Source: Deferrisoma camini S3R1 (GTDB taxonomy: Bacteria; Desulfobacterota; Deferrisomatia; Deferrisomatales; Deferrisomataceae). Taken from it: DNA of 64,000 bases. The stretch is from positions 686,501 to 750,500 of the forward strand of contig NZ_JAFN01000001.1 of assembly GCF_000526155.1 (NCBI RefSeq), written 5' to 3'. The position numbers were made by a program, and so were the translations under genes. The notes below the pieces were generated by a model. It searched no databases, had not been told where the DNA came from, and saw only the letters and a program-made list of their open reading frames with translations. Positions 55,418 to 62,844 of the stretch are shown piece after piece; positions within the stretch are counted from its first letter, which is position 1, and every line of letters starts with the position of its first letter.

Positions 55418-56547
55418 GGCCCCCGTTCGCCCGGGTGGTGGTGGACCGGGAGGTGGCCGACCTCCGGTTCACGCGGGAGTTCCTGGACCGGATCGGGTCG
55501 GCCGTGCCGGTCGAGATCGCGGCGCCGGGCTCGCCGGCGCCCCAGGGCCGAACCACGGTGCACCTGACCCGGGAGCCCGGCCGGTTCCTGAAGCCGTGCC
55601 CCTGCAGCCCCGGGGTGGTGCGGTGCGGGTACTGGGTGCTCTCCCCGGCGTTCCAGTGCCCGTTCGCCTGCGCCTACTGTTTTCTGCGGTTCTACGCCCC
55701 GGACGAGCCCCTGACCCTGTACGCGAACCTGGCCGACGCCGAGGCCGAGCTCCGGGACGCGCTGTCGCGGTGGGAGGGGCCTGTGCGGCTGGGCACGGGG
55801 GAGTTCGCCGACAGCCTGGCCCTCGACCCCTGGACCCGCCACGCTCGGTGGCTCCGGGACCTGGTGGCGCCCCACCCGCGGGTGCTCCTGGAGCTCAAGA
55901 CCAAGAGCGACCGGATCGAGGGGGTGCTCGAGGACGGGCCCGCGCCGAACGTGGTGCTGGCCTGGTCGGTGAACCCGCCGGCTCGGATCCGCACGGACGA
56001 GCCGGGAACCGCGCCCCTCGGCCGGCGGCTGGCCGCGGCCGCCGACGCGGTGCGGGCCGGCTTTCGGGTCGCGTTCCATTTCGACCCGGTGATCCTCGAA
56101 GGGGAGTGGCGCGGGGAGTACGCCGGGGTGGTGGAGGCGATCTTCGACGCGGTGCCGCCGGAGCGGGTCGCCTGGATCAGCCTGGGCACCCTGCGGTTCC
56201 CCCGCCGGTTCTTGGAGCGTTGGGGGCCGGCGCTCCGGGGCCGAGCCGCGTTTTTCGGGGAGCAGGTGCCGGGGGAGGACGGGAAGCTCCGGTATTTCTG
56301 GCCCTTGCGCCGGGACGCCTACCGGTTCCTGGCCGGGGAGATCCGCCGCCGGGCCGGGCCGGACCTGCGGCTCTACCTCTGCATGGAGACCCCCGCCATG
56401 TGGCAGGCGGCGTTCGGCCAGGAGCCCGGGCTCGAAGGCGACGTGGAGCGCTGGCTCGCCGCCCCCCTCTGCACCGGCGGGGCCTCCCGCCTCCACAATC
56501 TATCGGCCACAGATTCACACGGATTCACACAGATGAACCAGAAGTAG
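55414..56547 (+). CDS. Spore photoproduct lyase-like radical SAM protein
   Basis: 377 residues from GTG 55414. The radical SAM cluster motif C-x3-C-x2-C is in FQCPFACAYCFLRF, with upstream CPCSPGVVRCGYWVL cysteines typical of the SPL family. LGTGEFADSLALD and LLELKTKSD follow. In spore formers SPL repairs spore photoproduct; in non-sporulating relatives the substrate is unknown. The last ~13 residues (ATDSHGFTQMNQ region) are encoded by a CACAGATTCA repeat that starts at 56507, so the original C-terminus has been replaced or extended. Confidence 0.88.
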   Translation: MRPPFARVVVDREVADLRFTREFLDRIGSAVPVEIAAPGSPAPQGRTTVHLTREPGRFLKPCPCSPGVVRCGYWVLSPAFQCPFACAYCFLRFYAPDEPLTLYANLADAEAELRDALSRWEGPVRLGTGEFADSLALDPWTRHARWLRDLVAPHPRVLLELKTKSDRIEGVLEDGPAPNVVLAWSVNPPARIRTDEPGTAPLGRRLAAAADAVRAGFRVAFHFDPVILEGEWRGEYAGVVEAIFDAVPPERVAWISLGTLRFPRRFLERWGPALRGRAAFFGEQVPGEDGKLRYFWPLRRDAYRFLAGEIRRRAGPDLRLYLCMETPAMWQAAFGQEPGLEGDVERWLAAPLCTGGASRLHNLSATDSHGFTQMNQK

Positions 56548-56792
56548 GGGGGCTTCGACTTCACCAGCAGTCGGTTCCTCAGGGGGCGCGCCCCAACGGA
56601 AGGGATCCACCTCCACTCCAAAATCTGTGCCAATCTGTGTCCATCTGTGGCCCCCAGCCTCGTTTCATCGGCCACAGATTCACACGGATGAACACAGATG
56701 TGGGAAGAGCGGGGAGGCGACCACCGGTGGAACGGGGTGCCCGCGCCCCAAGATCCGTGGAGATCTGTGTTCATCTGTGGCTCCCAGCCTCC
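56507..56792. repeat. Two 10-bp-period palindromic elements, one inside the SPL 3' end
   Basis: Element G has its left arm at 56507-56534 (inside the SPL-like coding region) and its right arm at about 56618-56651, with an ~80-bp unrelated middle. Element H at 56672-56781 has arms of CACAGATTCA/CACGGATGAA units and a middle matching element C at 40734. TTTCATCGGCCACAG precedes both H and C. No gene lies between the SPL stop and the Slp gene. Confidence 0.82.
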
Positions 56793-57329
56793 CTACCACC
56801 ACCACGGCCGGGTGCCCACGGCCGGGTCGTACCAGGGGGGGTACCACAGCTCCTGCCGGGCGAAGGGGGTGCGGGCCATCTCCCGCCGGGTCCAGGCCCG
56901 CACCTCCGAGGCCGTCACCGCCAGGTATCTGCGCTTCGCCTCGCCCTCGGAGCGCTCCACCACGCCCGCGATCTCCCCCACCACCGTGACCGGCCGGCCG
57001 GGGGCGAAGAGCCGGCGGTCCAGGTCGGCTCCGCAGGTCACGAGGATCCGGCCGCGACCCAGCAGATCGAGCCGGGGCCGGTCCCAGCCGTCGATCGGCT
57101 TGTGGAGGAGCACGATCTCGGTCGTCCCGTTCTTCCTGTTCAGCTCCTGGACCACCCCGCCGATCACCACGAACCGGCCCACGCGGTTGGGCGCCTCGGC
57201 CAGCAGTTGCTCGTACCTCGGGGGGACCTCGTCGTCCGTGCGCAGGTCGAGCCGACCTGCGCACCCTGCCGCGCACACGGCCACCGCCACCACCGCGGCC
57301 AGCCTGCCCATCCGGGCCCGTGCTCCCAT
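56793..57329 (-). CDS. Slp-family outer-membrane lipoprotein
   Basis: 178 residues with a lipobox AAGC (C23). The Slp-type domain follows: PPRYEQLLAEAPNRVGRFVV, IGGVVQEL, TEIVLLHKPIDGWDRP, GRILVTCGADLDRRLFAPGR and PVTVVGEIAGV. It is anchored to the outer membrane; in Enterobacteria Slp is starvation-induced. The C-terminal Trp/Pro-rich tail (WYPPWYDP, ending PWWW) is common in the family. It is transcribed away from the sugar dehydrogenase. Confidence 0.88.
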   Translation of the reverse strand: MGARARMGRLAAVVAVAVCAAGCAGRLDLRTDDEVPPRYEQLLAEAPNRVGRFVVIGGVVQELNRKNGTTEIVLLHKPIDGWDRPRLDLLGRGRILVTCGADLDRRLFAPGRPVTVVGEIAGVVERSEGEAKRRYLAVTASEVRAWTRREMARTPFARQELWYPPWYDPAVGTRPWWW

Positions 57330-57586
57330 GGGGCCTCCTCCGGAAAAGGGGTGTGTTCCTCCGTATCGGTTCGCGCGCCCGCCGAGATGAGGGCGTGCGC
57401 TTGCCCCGCACCCCCTTTTCTCCTACCATCCGGGCGTTGCGCGGGCACGACGGGGGGGGCCCGCCCGCGCCCGTACCCGGGCTTTGGCGCGGTTCGAGAG
57501 CCGCCCCGCCGCCGAGCTGCCCAGCGAACGCGAAGCGTCCCAACGATTCACGCTTCACGGCACTTCCCACCCGAAGGAGGGGTCCC
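57330..57586. other. Divergent intergenic region
   Basis: 257 bases between two divergent genes. At about 57527-57560 is the word AACGCGAAGCGTCCCAACGA followed by two CGATTCA-type heptamers, the reverse of the arrangement at 24270-24298. GAAGGAGGGG is the ribosome-binding site of the downstream gene. No promoter could be assigned with confidence. Confidence 0.5.
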
Positions 57587-59233
57587 ATGAGCATGCTCTA
57601 CTCCGTCAGCCCCGACGGCGAGCGGTTCCCGCTGCCCGACACCGAGGACTACCAGACCGAGTTCGCCCGGCTCGAGCGCCTGGCGGCCGAGCAGCGGGCC
57701 CTGGGTCGGGAGGTCGTGGTGGTGGTGGGCGTGGGGTTCGTGGGCGCGGTCATGGCCGCGGTGGTGGCCGACGCCGAGGACGCCGAGGGCAACCCCACCA
57801 AGTTCGTGATCGGCATGCAGCGCCCGAGCGTGCGCAGCTACTGGAAGATCCCGCTCCTGAACCGGGGCCTGTCGCCGGTCAAGTCCGAGGACCCCAAGGT
57901 GGACGAGCTGATCCGCCGGTGCGTCCACGACAAGAAGACCCTCACCGCCACCTTCACCTACGACGCCCTGAAGCTGGCCGATGTGGTGGTGGTGGACGTC
58001 CAGTGCGACTACCTCAAGGAAGACCTGGGCAACGTGCGAAACGGCCGGGCCGATATGGCGGCCCTGGAGCAGTCCCTGGAGATCATCGCCCAGCACATCC
58101 GGCCCGATGCCCTGGTGCTGATCGAGACCACCGTGGCCCCGGGCACCACCGAGCAGGTGGCCTACCCGATCATGCGCAAGGTGTTCCGGCGGCGGGGCAT
58201 CGAGTCCGACCCGCTGCTGGCCCACAGCTACGAGCGGGTCATGCCGGGCCGGCAGTACGTGGACTCGATCCGCAACTTCTGGCGGGTGTGCAGCGGCATC
58301 AACGACGAGGCCCGGGACCGGGTGGTGCGGTTCTTGAGCGACGTTCTCAACGTGGACGAGTACCCGCTGACCGTGCTCGACCGGCCCATCGAGTCCGAGA
58401 CCGCCAAAATCGTGGAGAACAGCTTCCGGGCCACGATCCTGGCGTTCCTCCACGAGTGGAGCCTGTTCGCCGAGCGAAACGGCGTGGACCTGATCAAGGT
58501 GATCGAGGCGATCAAGGTGCGGCCCACCCACTCGAACATCATCTTCCCGGGCCCGGGCATCGGCGGGTACTGCCTGCCCAAGGACGGAGGGCTCGGGGTG
58601 TGGGCCTACCACCACATCCACGGGTTCGAGGACGACATCTTCCGGATCACCCCGCTGGCCATCGACATCAACGACACCCGGGCCCTGCACGCCTCCCAGT
58701 TGGTGCGCGACGCGCTGCGCAACATGGGCCGGCCCGTGGCCGCGGCCGAGGTGCTGGTGCTCGGGGCCTCGTACCGCGAGGACGTGGGCGACACCCGCTA
58801 CAGCGGGTCCGAGCTCCTGGTGCGCCGGCTCGCCGAGATGGGCGCCGAGCCCCGTGTCCACGACCCCTACGTGGACCACTGGTGGGAGTTCGAGAAGCAG
58901 GACGAGTACCCCTCGCCCGAGTACAGCTGGAAGCGGTTCTTCCGCAACCAGGAAAAGCTCAAGGAGCTCCGGGTGGAGAAGGACCTGGGCCAGGCCCTGG
59001 CAGGGGCCGACGCCGTGGTGTTCGCCGTGCGCCACGCCCCTTACCTCGACCTGGACCCGGACGAGGTGGTCGCCCGAACCGGCCAGCCCGTGGCCGTGAT
59101 CGACTGCTTCGGCATCCTCGACGACGCCAAGATCCGGCGTTACTTCGAGCTGGGCTGCGAGGTCAAGGGCCTGGGCCGCGGCCACGTGAAACGGATCAAG
59201 GACGAGGTGAGGGCGGGAGGGCTAGGAGGTTAG
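57587..59233 (+). CDS. UDP-glucose/GDP-mannose dehydrogenase-family protein
   Basis: 548 residues from ATG 57587, with GAAGGAGGGG upstream. An NAD-binding motif VVVVGVGFVGAVMAAVVADA follows a ~40-residue N-terminal extension. The dimerisation helix includes SETAKIVENSFRATILAF, and the catalytic cysteine is C329 in GPGIGGYCLPKDGG. The C-terminal UDP-binding domain has LGASYREDVGDTRYSGS. It oxidises a nucleotide sugar to a uronic acid for surface polysaccharide. It is about 100 residues longer than Ugd/WecC, with inserts at the N-terminus and near WWEFEKQDEYPSPEY, so the exact sugar is open. Confidence 0.9.
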   Translation: MSMLYSVSPDGERFPLPDTEDYQTEFARLERLAAEQRALGREVVVVVGVGFVGAVMAAVVADAEDAEGNPTKFVIGMQRPSVRSYWKIPLLNRGLSPVKSEDPKVDELIRRCVHDKKTLTATFTYDALKLADVVVVDVQCDYLKEDLGNVRNGRADMAALEQSLEIIAQHIRPDALVLIETTVAPGTTEQVAYPIMRKVFRRRGIESDPLLAHSYERVMPGRQYVDSIRNFWRVCSGINDEARDRVVRFLSDVLNVDEYPLTVLDRPIESETAKIVENSFRATILAFLHEWSLFAERNGVDLIKVIEAIKVRPTHSNIIFPGPGIGGYCLPKDGGLGVWAYHHIHGFEDDIFRITPLAIDINDTRALHASQLVRDALRNMGRPVAAAEVLVLGASYREDVGDTRYSGSELLVRRLAEMGAEPRVHDPYVDHWWEFEKQDEYPSPEYSWKRFFRNQEKLKELRVEKDLGQALAGADAVVFAVRHAPYLDLDPDEVVARTGQPVAVIDCFGILDDAKIRRYFELGCEVKGLGRGHVKRIKDEVRAGGLGG

Positions 59234-59405
59234 GCGGCGGGACGCTCTTTGCCCCCTGGGCGCCAGGGCAGTGGCTCCCTCTCCCCCCCCGGGGGGGAGA
59301 GGGCCGGAGTGAGGGGGAGCAAGTCCGACCCACGACCAACGCAACGACCTGTGGCCTTTCCAACGATTCACGATTGACGATTCACGATTTACGGAAGTTT
59401 TCGAC
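59234..59405. repeat. Gap with inverted repeat and CGATTCA array
   Basis: An inverted repeat CCCTCTCCCCCCC / GGGGGGGAGAGGG lies at about 59278-59303. ACGACCA-type heptamers lie at about 59333-59350 and CGATTCA, CGATTGA, CGATTCA, CGATTTA at 59364-59391. It is convergent between the dehydrogenase and bioD, and no clear terminator is seen. Confidence 0.7.
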
Positions 59406-60101
59406 CTACGACGAACGGCAGTACTCCAGCCTCCCCATGATTTTCCTTAGCACCCGTTCCGGCAGCTCCGTGGCCCCGTGGGGGAGCACCCCCAGGAGCC
59501 GGGCCTCGGGGTAGCCCGCCAGCACGTCGGGGTTGGTCTCCTCCGCCACGGTGACGGGCGGTTGGGTGGCCGAGAGCACGGTGCCCAGCAGGGGGATGCC
59601 CCGGTCCCGGAGGTGCCGGGCCGAGAGCAGGGTGTGGTTGATCGTGCCCAGGCCCAGGCGGCCCACCAGGAGCACCGGCAGCCCCCGGGCCTCCACCCAG
59701 TCGGCGAACAGCACCCCCTCGGCCAGGGGCACCAGCAGGCCGCCGGCCCCCTCCACGATCACCCAGTCGTGGGCCGCTGCCAGCGCCTCCATGCACCGGT
59801 CCAGCACCGCCGGGTCCACGGCCCGGCCCTCCCTCCGGGCCGCCACGGCCGGGGCCAGGGGCTCGCGGAATCGGTAGGGGCAGATCCGGTCCAGGGGCTC
59901 CGCGCACCCGGAGGCCCGCACCAGGGCCAGGGCGTCACCGGGCCGGTCCGGGGCCTCGCACCCGGTCTCGGCCGGCTTGAACACCCCCACCCGCGCGCCC
60001 CGGTTCCGCAGGGCCTGGGCCAAGGCCGCGGCCACCCGGGTCTTGCCCACGCCGGTGTCCGTGCCGGCCACCACGACCACCCGGGCCCGCGAGGGGCTCA
60101 C
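59406..60101 (-). CDS. bioD: Dethiobiotin synthetase
   Basis: 231 residues from the GTG at 60099-60101, overlapping the bioF stop. P-loop VVAGTDTGVGKTRVAAALA, VFKPAETG with the catalytic lysine, and VIVEGAGGLLVPL. It closes the ureido ring of DAPA with CO2 and ATP. The C-terminal ~30 residues after LSATQPPVTVAEE are standard. It is the last gene of the minus-strand bioBFD operon. Confidence 0.95.
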   Translation of the reverse strand: MSPSRARVVVVAGTDTGVGKTRVAAALAQALRNRGARVGVFKPAETGCEAPDRPGDALALVRASGCAEPLDRICPYRFREPLAPAVAARREGRAVDPAVLDRCMEALAAAHDWVIVEGAGGLLVPLAEGVLFADWVEARGLPVLLVGRLGLGTINHTLLSARHLRDRGIPLLGTVLSATQPPVTVAEETNPDVLAGYPEARLLGVLPHGATELPERVLRKIMGRLEYCRSS

Positions 60102-61288
60102 GCCTGGGCCTCCGGGGCTTGGCGGGCGGCCGGGTCGGACCGGAGCAGGTCGGCCAGGGCCTCCGTGAGGGCGTCGATGTCGGCCGGGTCGTGCTCGGAG
60201 CTGACCGTGATCCGCAGCCGGCTGGTGCCCTCCGGCACGGTGGGCGGCCGGATCGGGTGCACCCAGAACCCCCTCTCCCACAGCCGCTCGCTCCAGGCCA
60301 GGGCCGCCCGGTTTCCGCCGAGGATCACCGGCACGATGGGGGTGGGCAGGTCGGGCACCGCGAACCCGGCCTCCTGGAGCCCCCGGCGCAGCCGCCGGGT
60401 GTTGGCCGCCAGGCGCTCGACGCGCTCGGGCTCGGTCCCCAGGACCTCCAGGGCGGCTCCGGCCGCGCCCAGCACCGGCGGCGGGATCGCGGTGGTGTAG
60501 ATGAGGCTGCGGGCCCGGTTCACCAGCAGATCCCGCACGGCCTTCGGCCCGGCCACGAACGCGCCGAACGCGCCCAGGGCTTTGCCCAGGGTGCCCATGA
60601 CCACCAGGCCCTCGGGCCGGATCCCGAAGTGGTGGGCCGTGCCCTGGCCCCCGCCCACCACGCCGGTGGCGTGGGCATCGTCCACCACCACGATGGCGCC
60701 GTGCTCCCGGGCCGCTTCCATGATCTCCGGCAGGGGGGCCAGGTCCCCATCCATGCTGAACACGCCGTCGGTCACCACCACCTTCCGGCTGGTGCCGGCG
60801 TGGGCCCGCAGGCGCCGCTCCAGGTCGGCCGGGTCGGCGTGGCGGTACACCTCCACCCGGGCCCGGGCCAGCCGGCAGCCGTCCACGATGGAGGCGTGGT
60901 TGAGCTCGTCCGAGAGGATCACCCCGCCCCGGCCCAAGGCCGTGAGCACCCCCAGGTTGGCCTGGTACCCCGAGTTGAACAGCACCGCCGCCTCGCACCC
61001 CTTGAGCCGGGCCAGGTCCTGCTCCAAGGCCGCGTGCAGGCCCAGGGTGCCGGTGATGAGCCGGCTCGCGCCCGCGCCGGCTCCCCACCGGCGGGCCGCC
61101 CGGGCCGCGCCCTCGGCCAGCCGCGAGTCGGCCGCCAGGCCCAGGTAGTCGTTGGACGAGAAGCACAGCATCTCCCGGCCGCCCACCCGGACCCGGGCCC
61201 CGCAGGGGCCCTCCAGGGGGCGCAGCGTGCGGTAGCTGTCGGAGGCCCGCAGGGCCTCCAGCTCGTCCCGCACCCAGGCCGGGATCAC
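60098..61288 (-). CDS. bioF: 8-amino-7-oxononanoate synthase
   Basis: 396 residues from the GTG at 61286-61288, overlapping the bioB stop (GTGA). PLP-dependent alpha-oxoamine synthase: CFSSNDYLGLA, SDELNHASIVDGCRLA, VDDAHATGVVG and the PLP lysine in MGTLGKALGAFGAFVAG. It condenses pimeloyl-ACP with alanine. bioA, the next step's gene, is not in the window. Confidence 0.96.
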   Translation of the reverse strand: MIPAWVRDELEALRASDSYRTLRPLEGPCGARVRVGGREMLCFSSNDYLGLAADSRLAEGAARAARRWGAGAGASRLITGTLGLHAALEQDLARLKGCEAAVLFNSGYQANLGVLTALGRGGVILSDELNHASIVDGCRLARARVEVYRHADPADLERRLRAHAGTSRKVVVTDGVFSMDGDLAPLPEIMEAAREHGAIVVVDDAHATGVVGGGQGTAHHFGIRPEGLVVMGTLGKALGAFGAFVAGPKAVRDLLVNRARSLIYTTAIPPPVLGAAGAALEVLGTEPERVERLAANTRRLRRGLQEAGFAVPDLPTPIVPVILGGNRAALAWSERLWERGFWVHPIRPPTVPEGTSRLRITVSSEHDPADIDALTEALADLLRSDPAARQAPEAQA

Positions 61289-62286
61289 AGGCCCCTCCCG
61301 CTCCCCTCGGCCACCGGCCGGAAGCCCAGGTCCCGCACCATCTTCAGGTCCTGGTCGGGGTGGCGGCCCGCCGTGGTGAGGTAGTGGCCCACCATCATGC
61401 CGTTGGCCCCGGCGTAGAAGATCCACGAGGCCAGGTCCCCCAGGTTGCGGTCGCGGCCCGCGCACACCTTGATCGTGGCCCTGGGCAGCAGGAACCGGTA
61501 CACGGCCACGATCTTGAGGCACTCCAGGGGCGGCAGCGGGGGCATGCTCTCCAGGCGGGTGCCCTGGACCGGCACCAGGAAGTTCAGGGGCACGCTGTCC
61601 ACCTCAAGCTCCCGCAGGGTCAGGGCCATCTCCACCCTCTGGGCCCGGCTCTCGCCGATGCCGAAGATCCCGCCCGAGCAGGTCATGAACCCCAGGCGCT
61701 TGGCCGTGCGCACGGTCTCCACGTCGTCGTCGTAGTCGTGGGTGGTGCAGATCTCGGGGAAAAAGCTCCGGGCGGTCTCCAGGTTGTGGTGGTAGCCCCG
61801 GAGGCCAGCCTCCCACAGCCGCCGGAGGGCCTCCTCGGACAGGATGCCCAGGCTCGCGCAGGGGCTCACCTCCCCTTCGGCCGCGATGCGCCGCACGGCC
61901 TCGCACACCCGGTCGAGCTCGGGCCCCTCGCCCACGGCCGTGCCGCTGGTCACGATGCCGAACCGGTTCGCACAGATGCCGGCCCCCTCCCGGGCCGCGG
62001 CCACGATCTCGTCGGGGTTCTTCAGGTCGTACACCGGCGCCTCGGTCCGGTGATGGGCCGACTGGGCGCAGAAGGCGCAGTCCTCGGGGCACCGGCCGCT
62101 CTTGGCGTTCACGATGCCGCACAGCTCCACGTCGTACCCCTTGAACCTCCGGGCGACCCGGTTGGCCGAGGGGAACAGGTCGTACACCTCGGGCCCCTCG
62201 AGCTCCATGAGCTCCACGGCCTCCTCGGCCGTGACCTGCCCCCCGTCGTAGATCCGCTGCTCCAGCGCCTCGATCCGCTCTCGCAT
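61285..62286 (-). CDS. bioB: Biotin synthase
   Basis: 333 residues from the ATG at 62284-62286, preceded on the minus strand by GGGAGG. The radical SAM motif CPEDCAFCAQS, later YHHNLETARSFF and the [2Fe-2S]-ligand regions TCSGGIFGIGES and KVCAGRDRNLGD are present. It inserts sulfur into dethiobiotin. It is the first gene of the operon, 50 bases downstream of a promoter overlapped by a BirA operator. Confidence 0.97.
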   Translation of the reverse strand: MRERIEALEQRIYDGGQVTAEEAVELMELEGPEVYDLFPSANRVARRFKGYDVELCGIVNAKSGRCPEDCAFCAQSAHHRTEAPVYDLKNPDEIVAAAREGAGICANRFGIVTSGTAVGEGPELDRVCEAVRRIAAEGEVSPCASLGILSEEALRRLWEAGLRGYHHNLETARSFFPEICTTHDYDDDVETVRTAKRLGFMTCSGGIFGIGESRAQRVEMALTLRELEVDSVPLNFLVPVQGTRLESMPPLPPLECLKIVAVYRFLLPRATIKVCAGRDRNLGDLASWIFYAGANGMMVGHYLTTAGRHPDQDLKMVRDLGFRPVAEGSGRGL

Positions 62287-62337
62287 CCGTGGCCTCCCAG
62301 AAAGAACCGCCGCCCCGCGGGCGGCGCGAACGCCCGT

Positions 62338-62390
62338 AGGTAGCACGGGGAAGGGCATGCCGTCAACCAAAAGAGCGGCGTTGGTTGACG
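62338..62390 (-). promoter_or_regulatory. BirA operator overlapping the bioBFD promoter
   Basis: The perfect inverted repeat GTCAACC-N14-GGTTGAC (62362-62389) matches the biotin-repressor BirA operator pattern. On the minus strand the inner half of the repeat ends in TTGACG (plus 62361-62366), a good -35. CTACCT lies 17 bases further on (62338-62343) as the -10. Holo-BirA bound here would block polymerase, so biotin should repress the operon. Confidence 0.9.
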
Positions 62391-62844
62391 GTGGTGCTTT
62401 CGGCTCCGCCGGAGTGGAACATGGCGTAACAGGGTGGGAAGAAAAGTTCTTAGGGTGGGGCAGTTGGACGTTGGGACGGCAGGACGCTAGGAAGTAGAAG
62501 CGTGCTCCTGCAGGCGATCCCGGGCAGGAGGCCCGGTCAGCGGACGCGAAGCGTCCGAACGATTCACGATTCACGATTCACGATTTACGATTTACGATTT
62601 ACGAATCCCCCGGCCCCCCTCTTGCATCCCCGACGGCCCTCGGTGTTCCGCCCGTCTTCCCTGGGAGCCCCCATCGGCCCCGGCGGGGCCCTACAACGGA
62701 GAAGGGTCACTTGCGTTGGTCCGGGGCGAGCTAGAGACTAGAAACTAGAGACTAGAGACTAGAACGTATGGGAATCCGGGAGGTTTTCAAACCTCCCAGC
62801 GTCCCAGCGTCCTAGCGTCCCAACGGAAGTTGCATGGAGCTCGA
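62391..62844. repeat. Longest heptamer tract and mixed arrays
   Basis: Octamers occur at 62463-62492 (GACGTTGG, GACGGCAG, GACGCTAG types). TGCTCCTGCAGGCGATCCCG (about 62502) matches 24340. Six CGATTYA heptamers in a row lie at 62560-62601. GGGGCCCTACAACGGAGAAGG (about 62685) matches 27157. CTAGAGA, CTAGAAA, CTAGAGA, CTAGAGA, CTAGAAC run at 62731-62765, and CCCAGCGT, CCCAGCGT, CCTAGCGT, CCCAACGG at 62795-62826. GGAAGTTGCATGGAG then precedes the next start. No gene is seen. Confidence 0.85.

Noticed and set aside
59277-59303. Terminator between the sugar dehydrogenase and bioD
   Set aside because: The inverted repeat is long but consists of C and G runs with no T tract on either strand, so it is listed only as a repeat.
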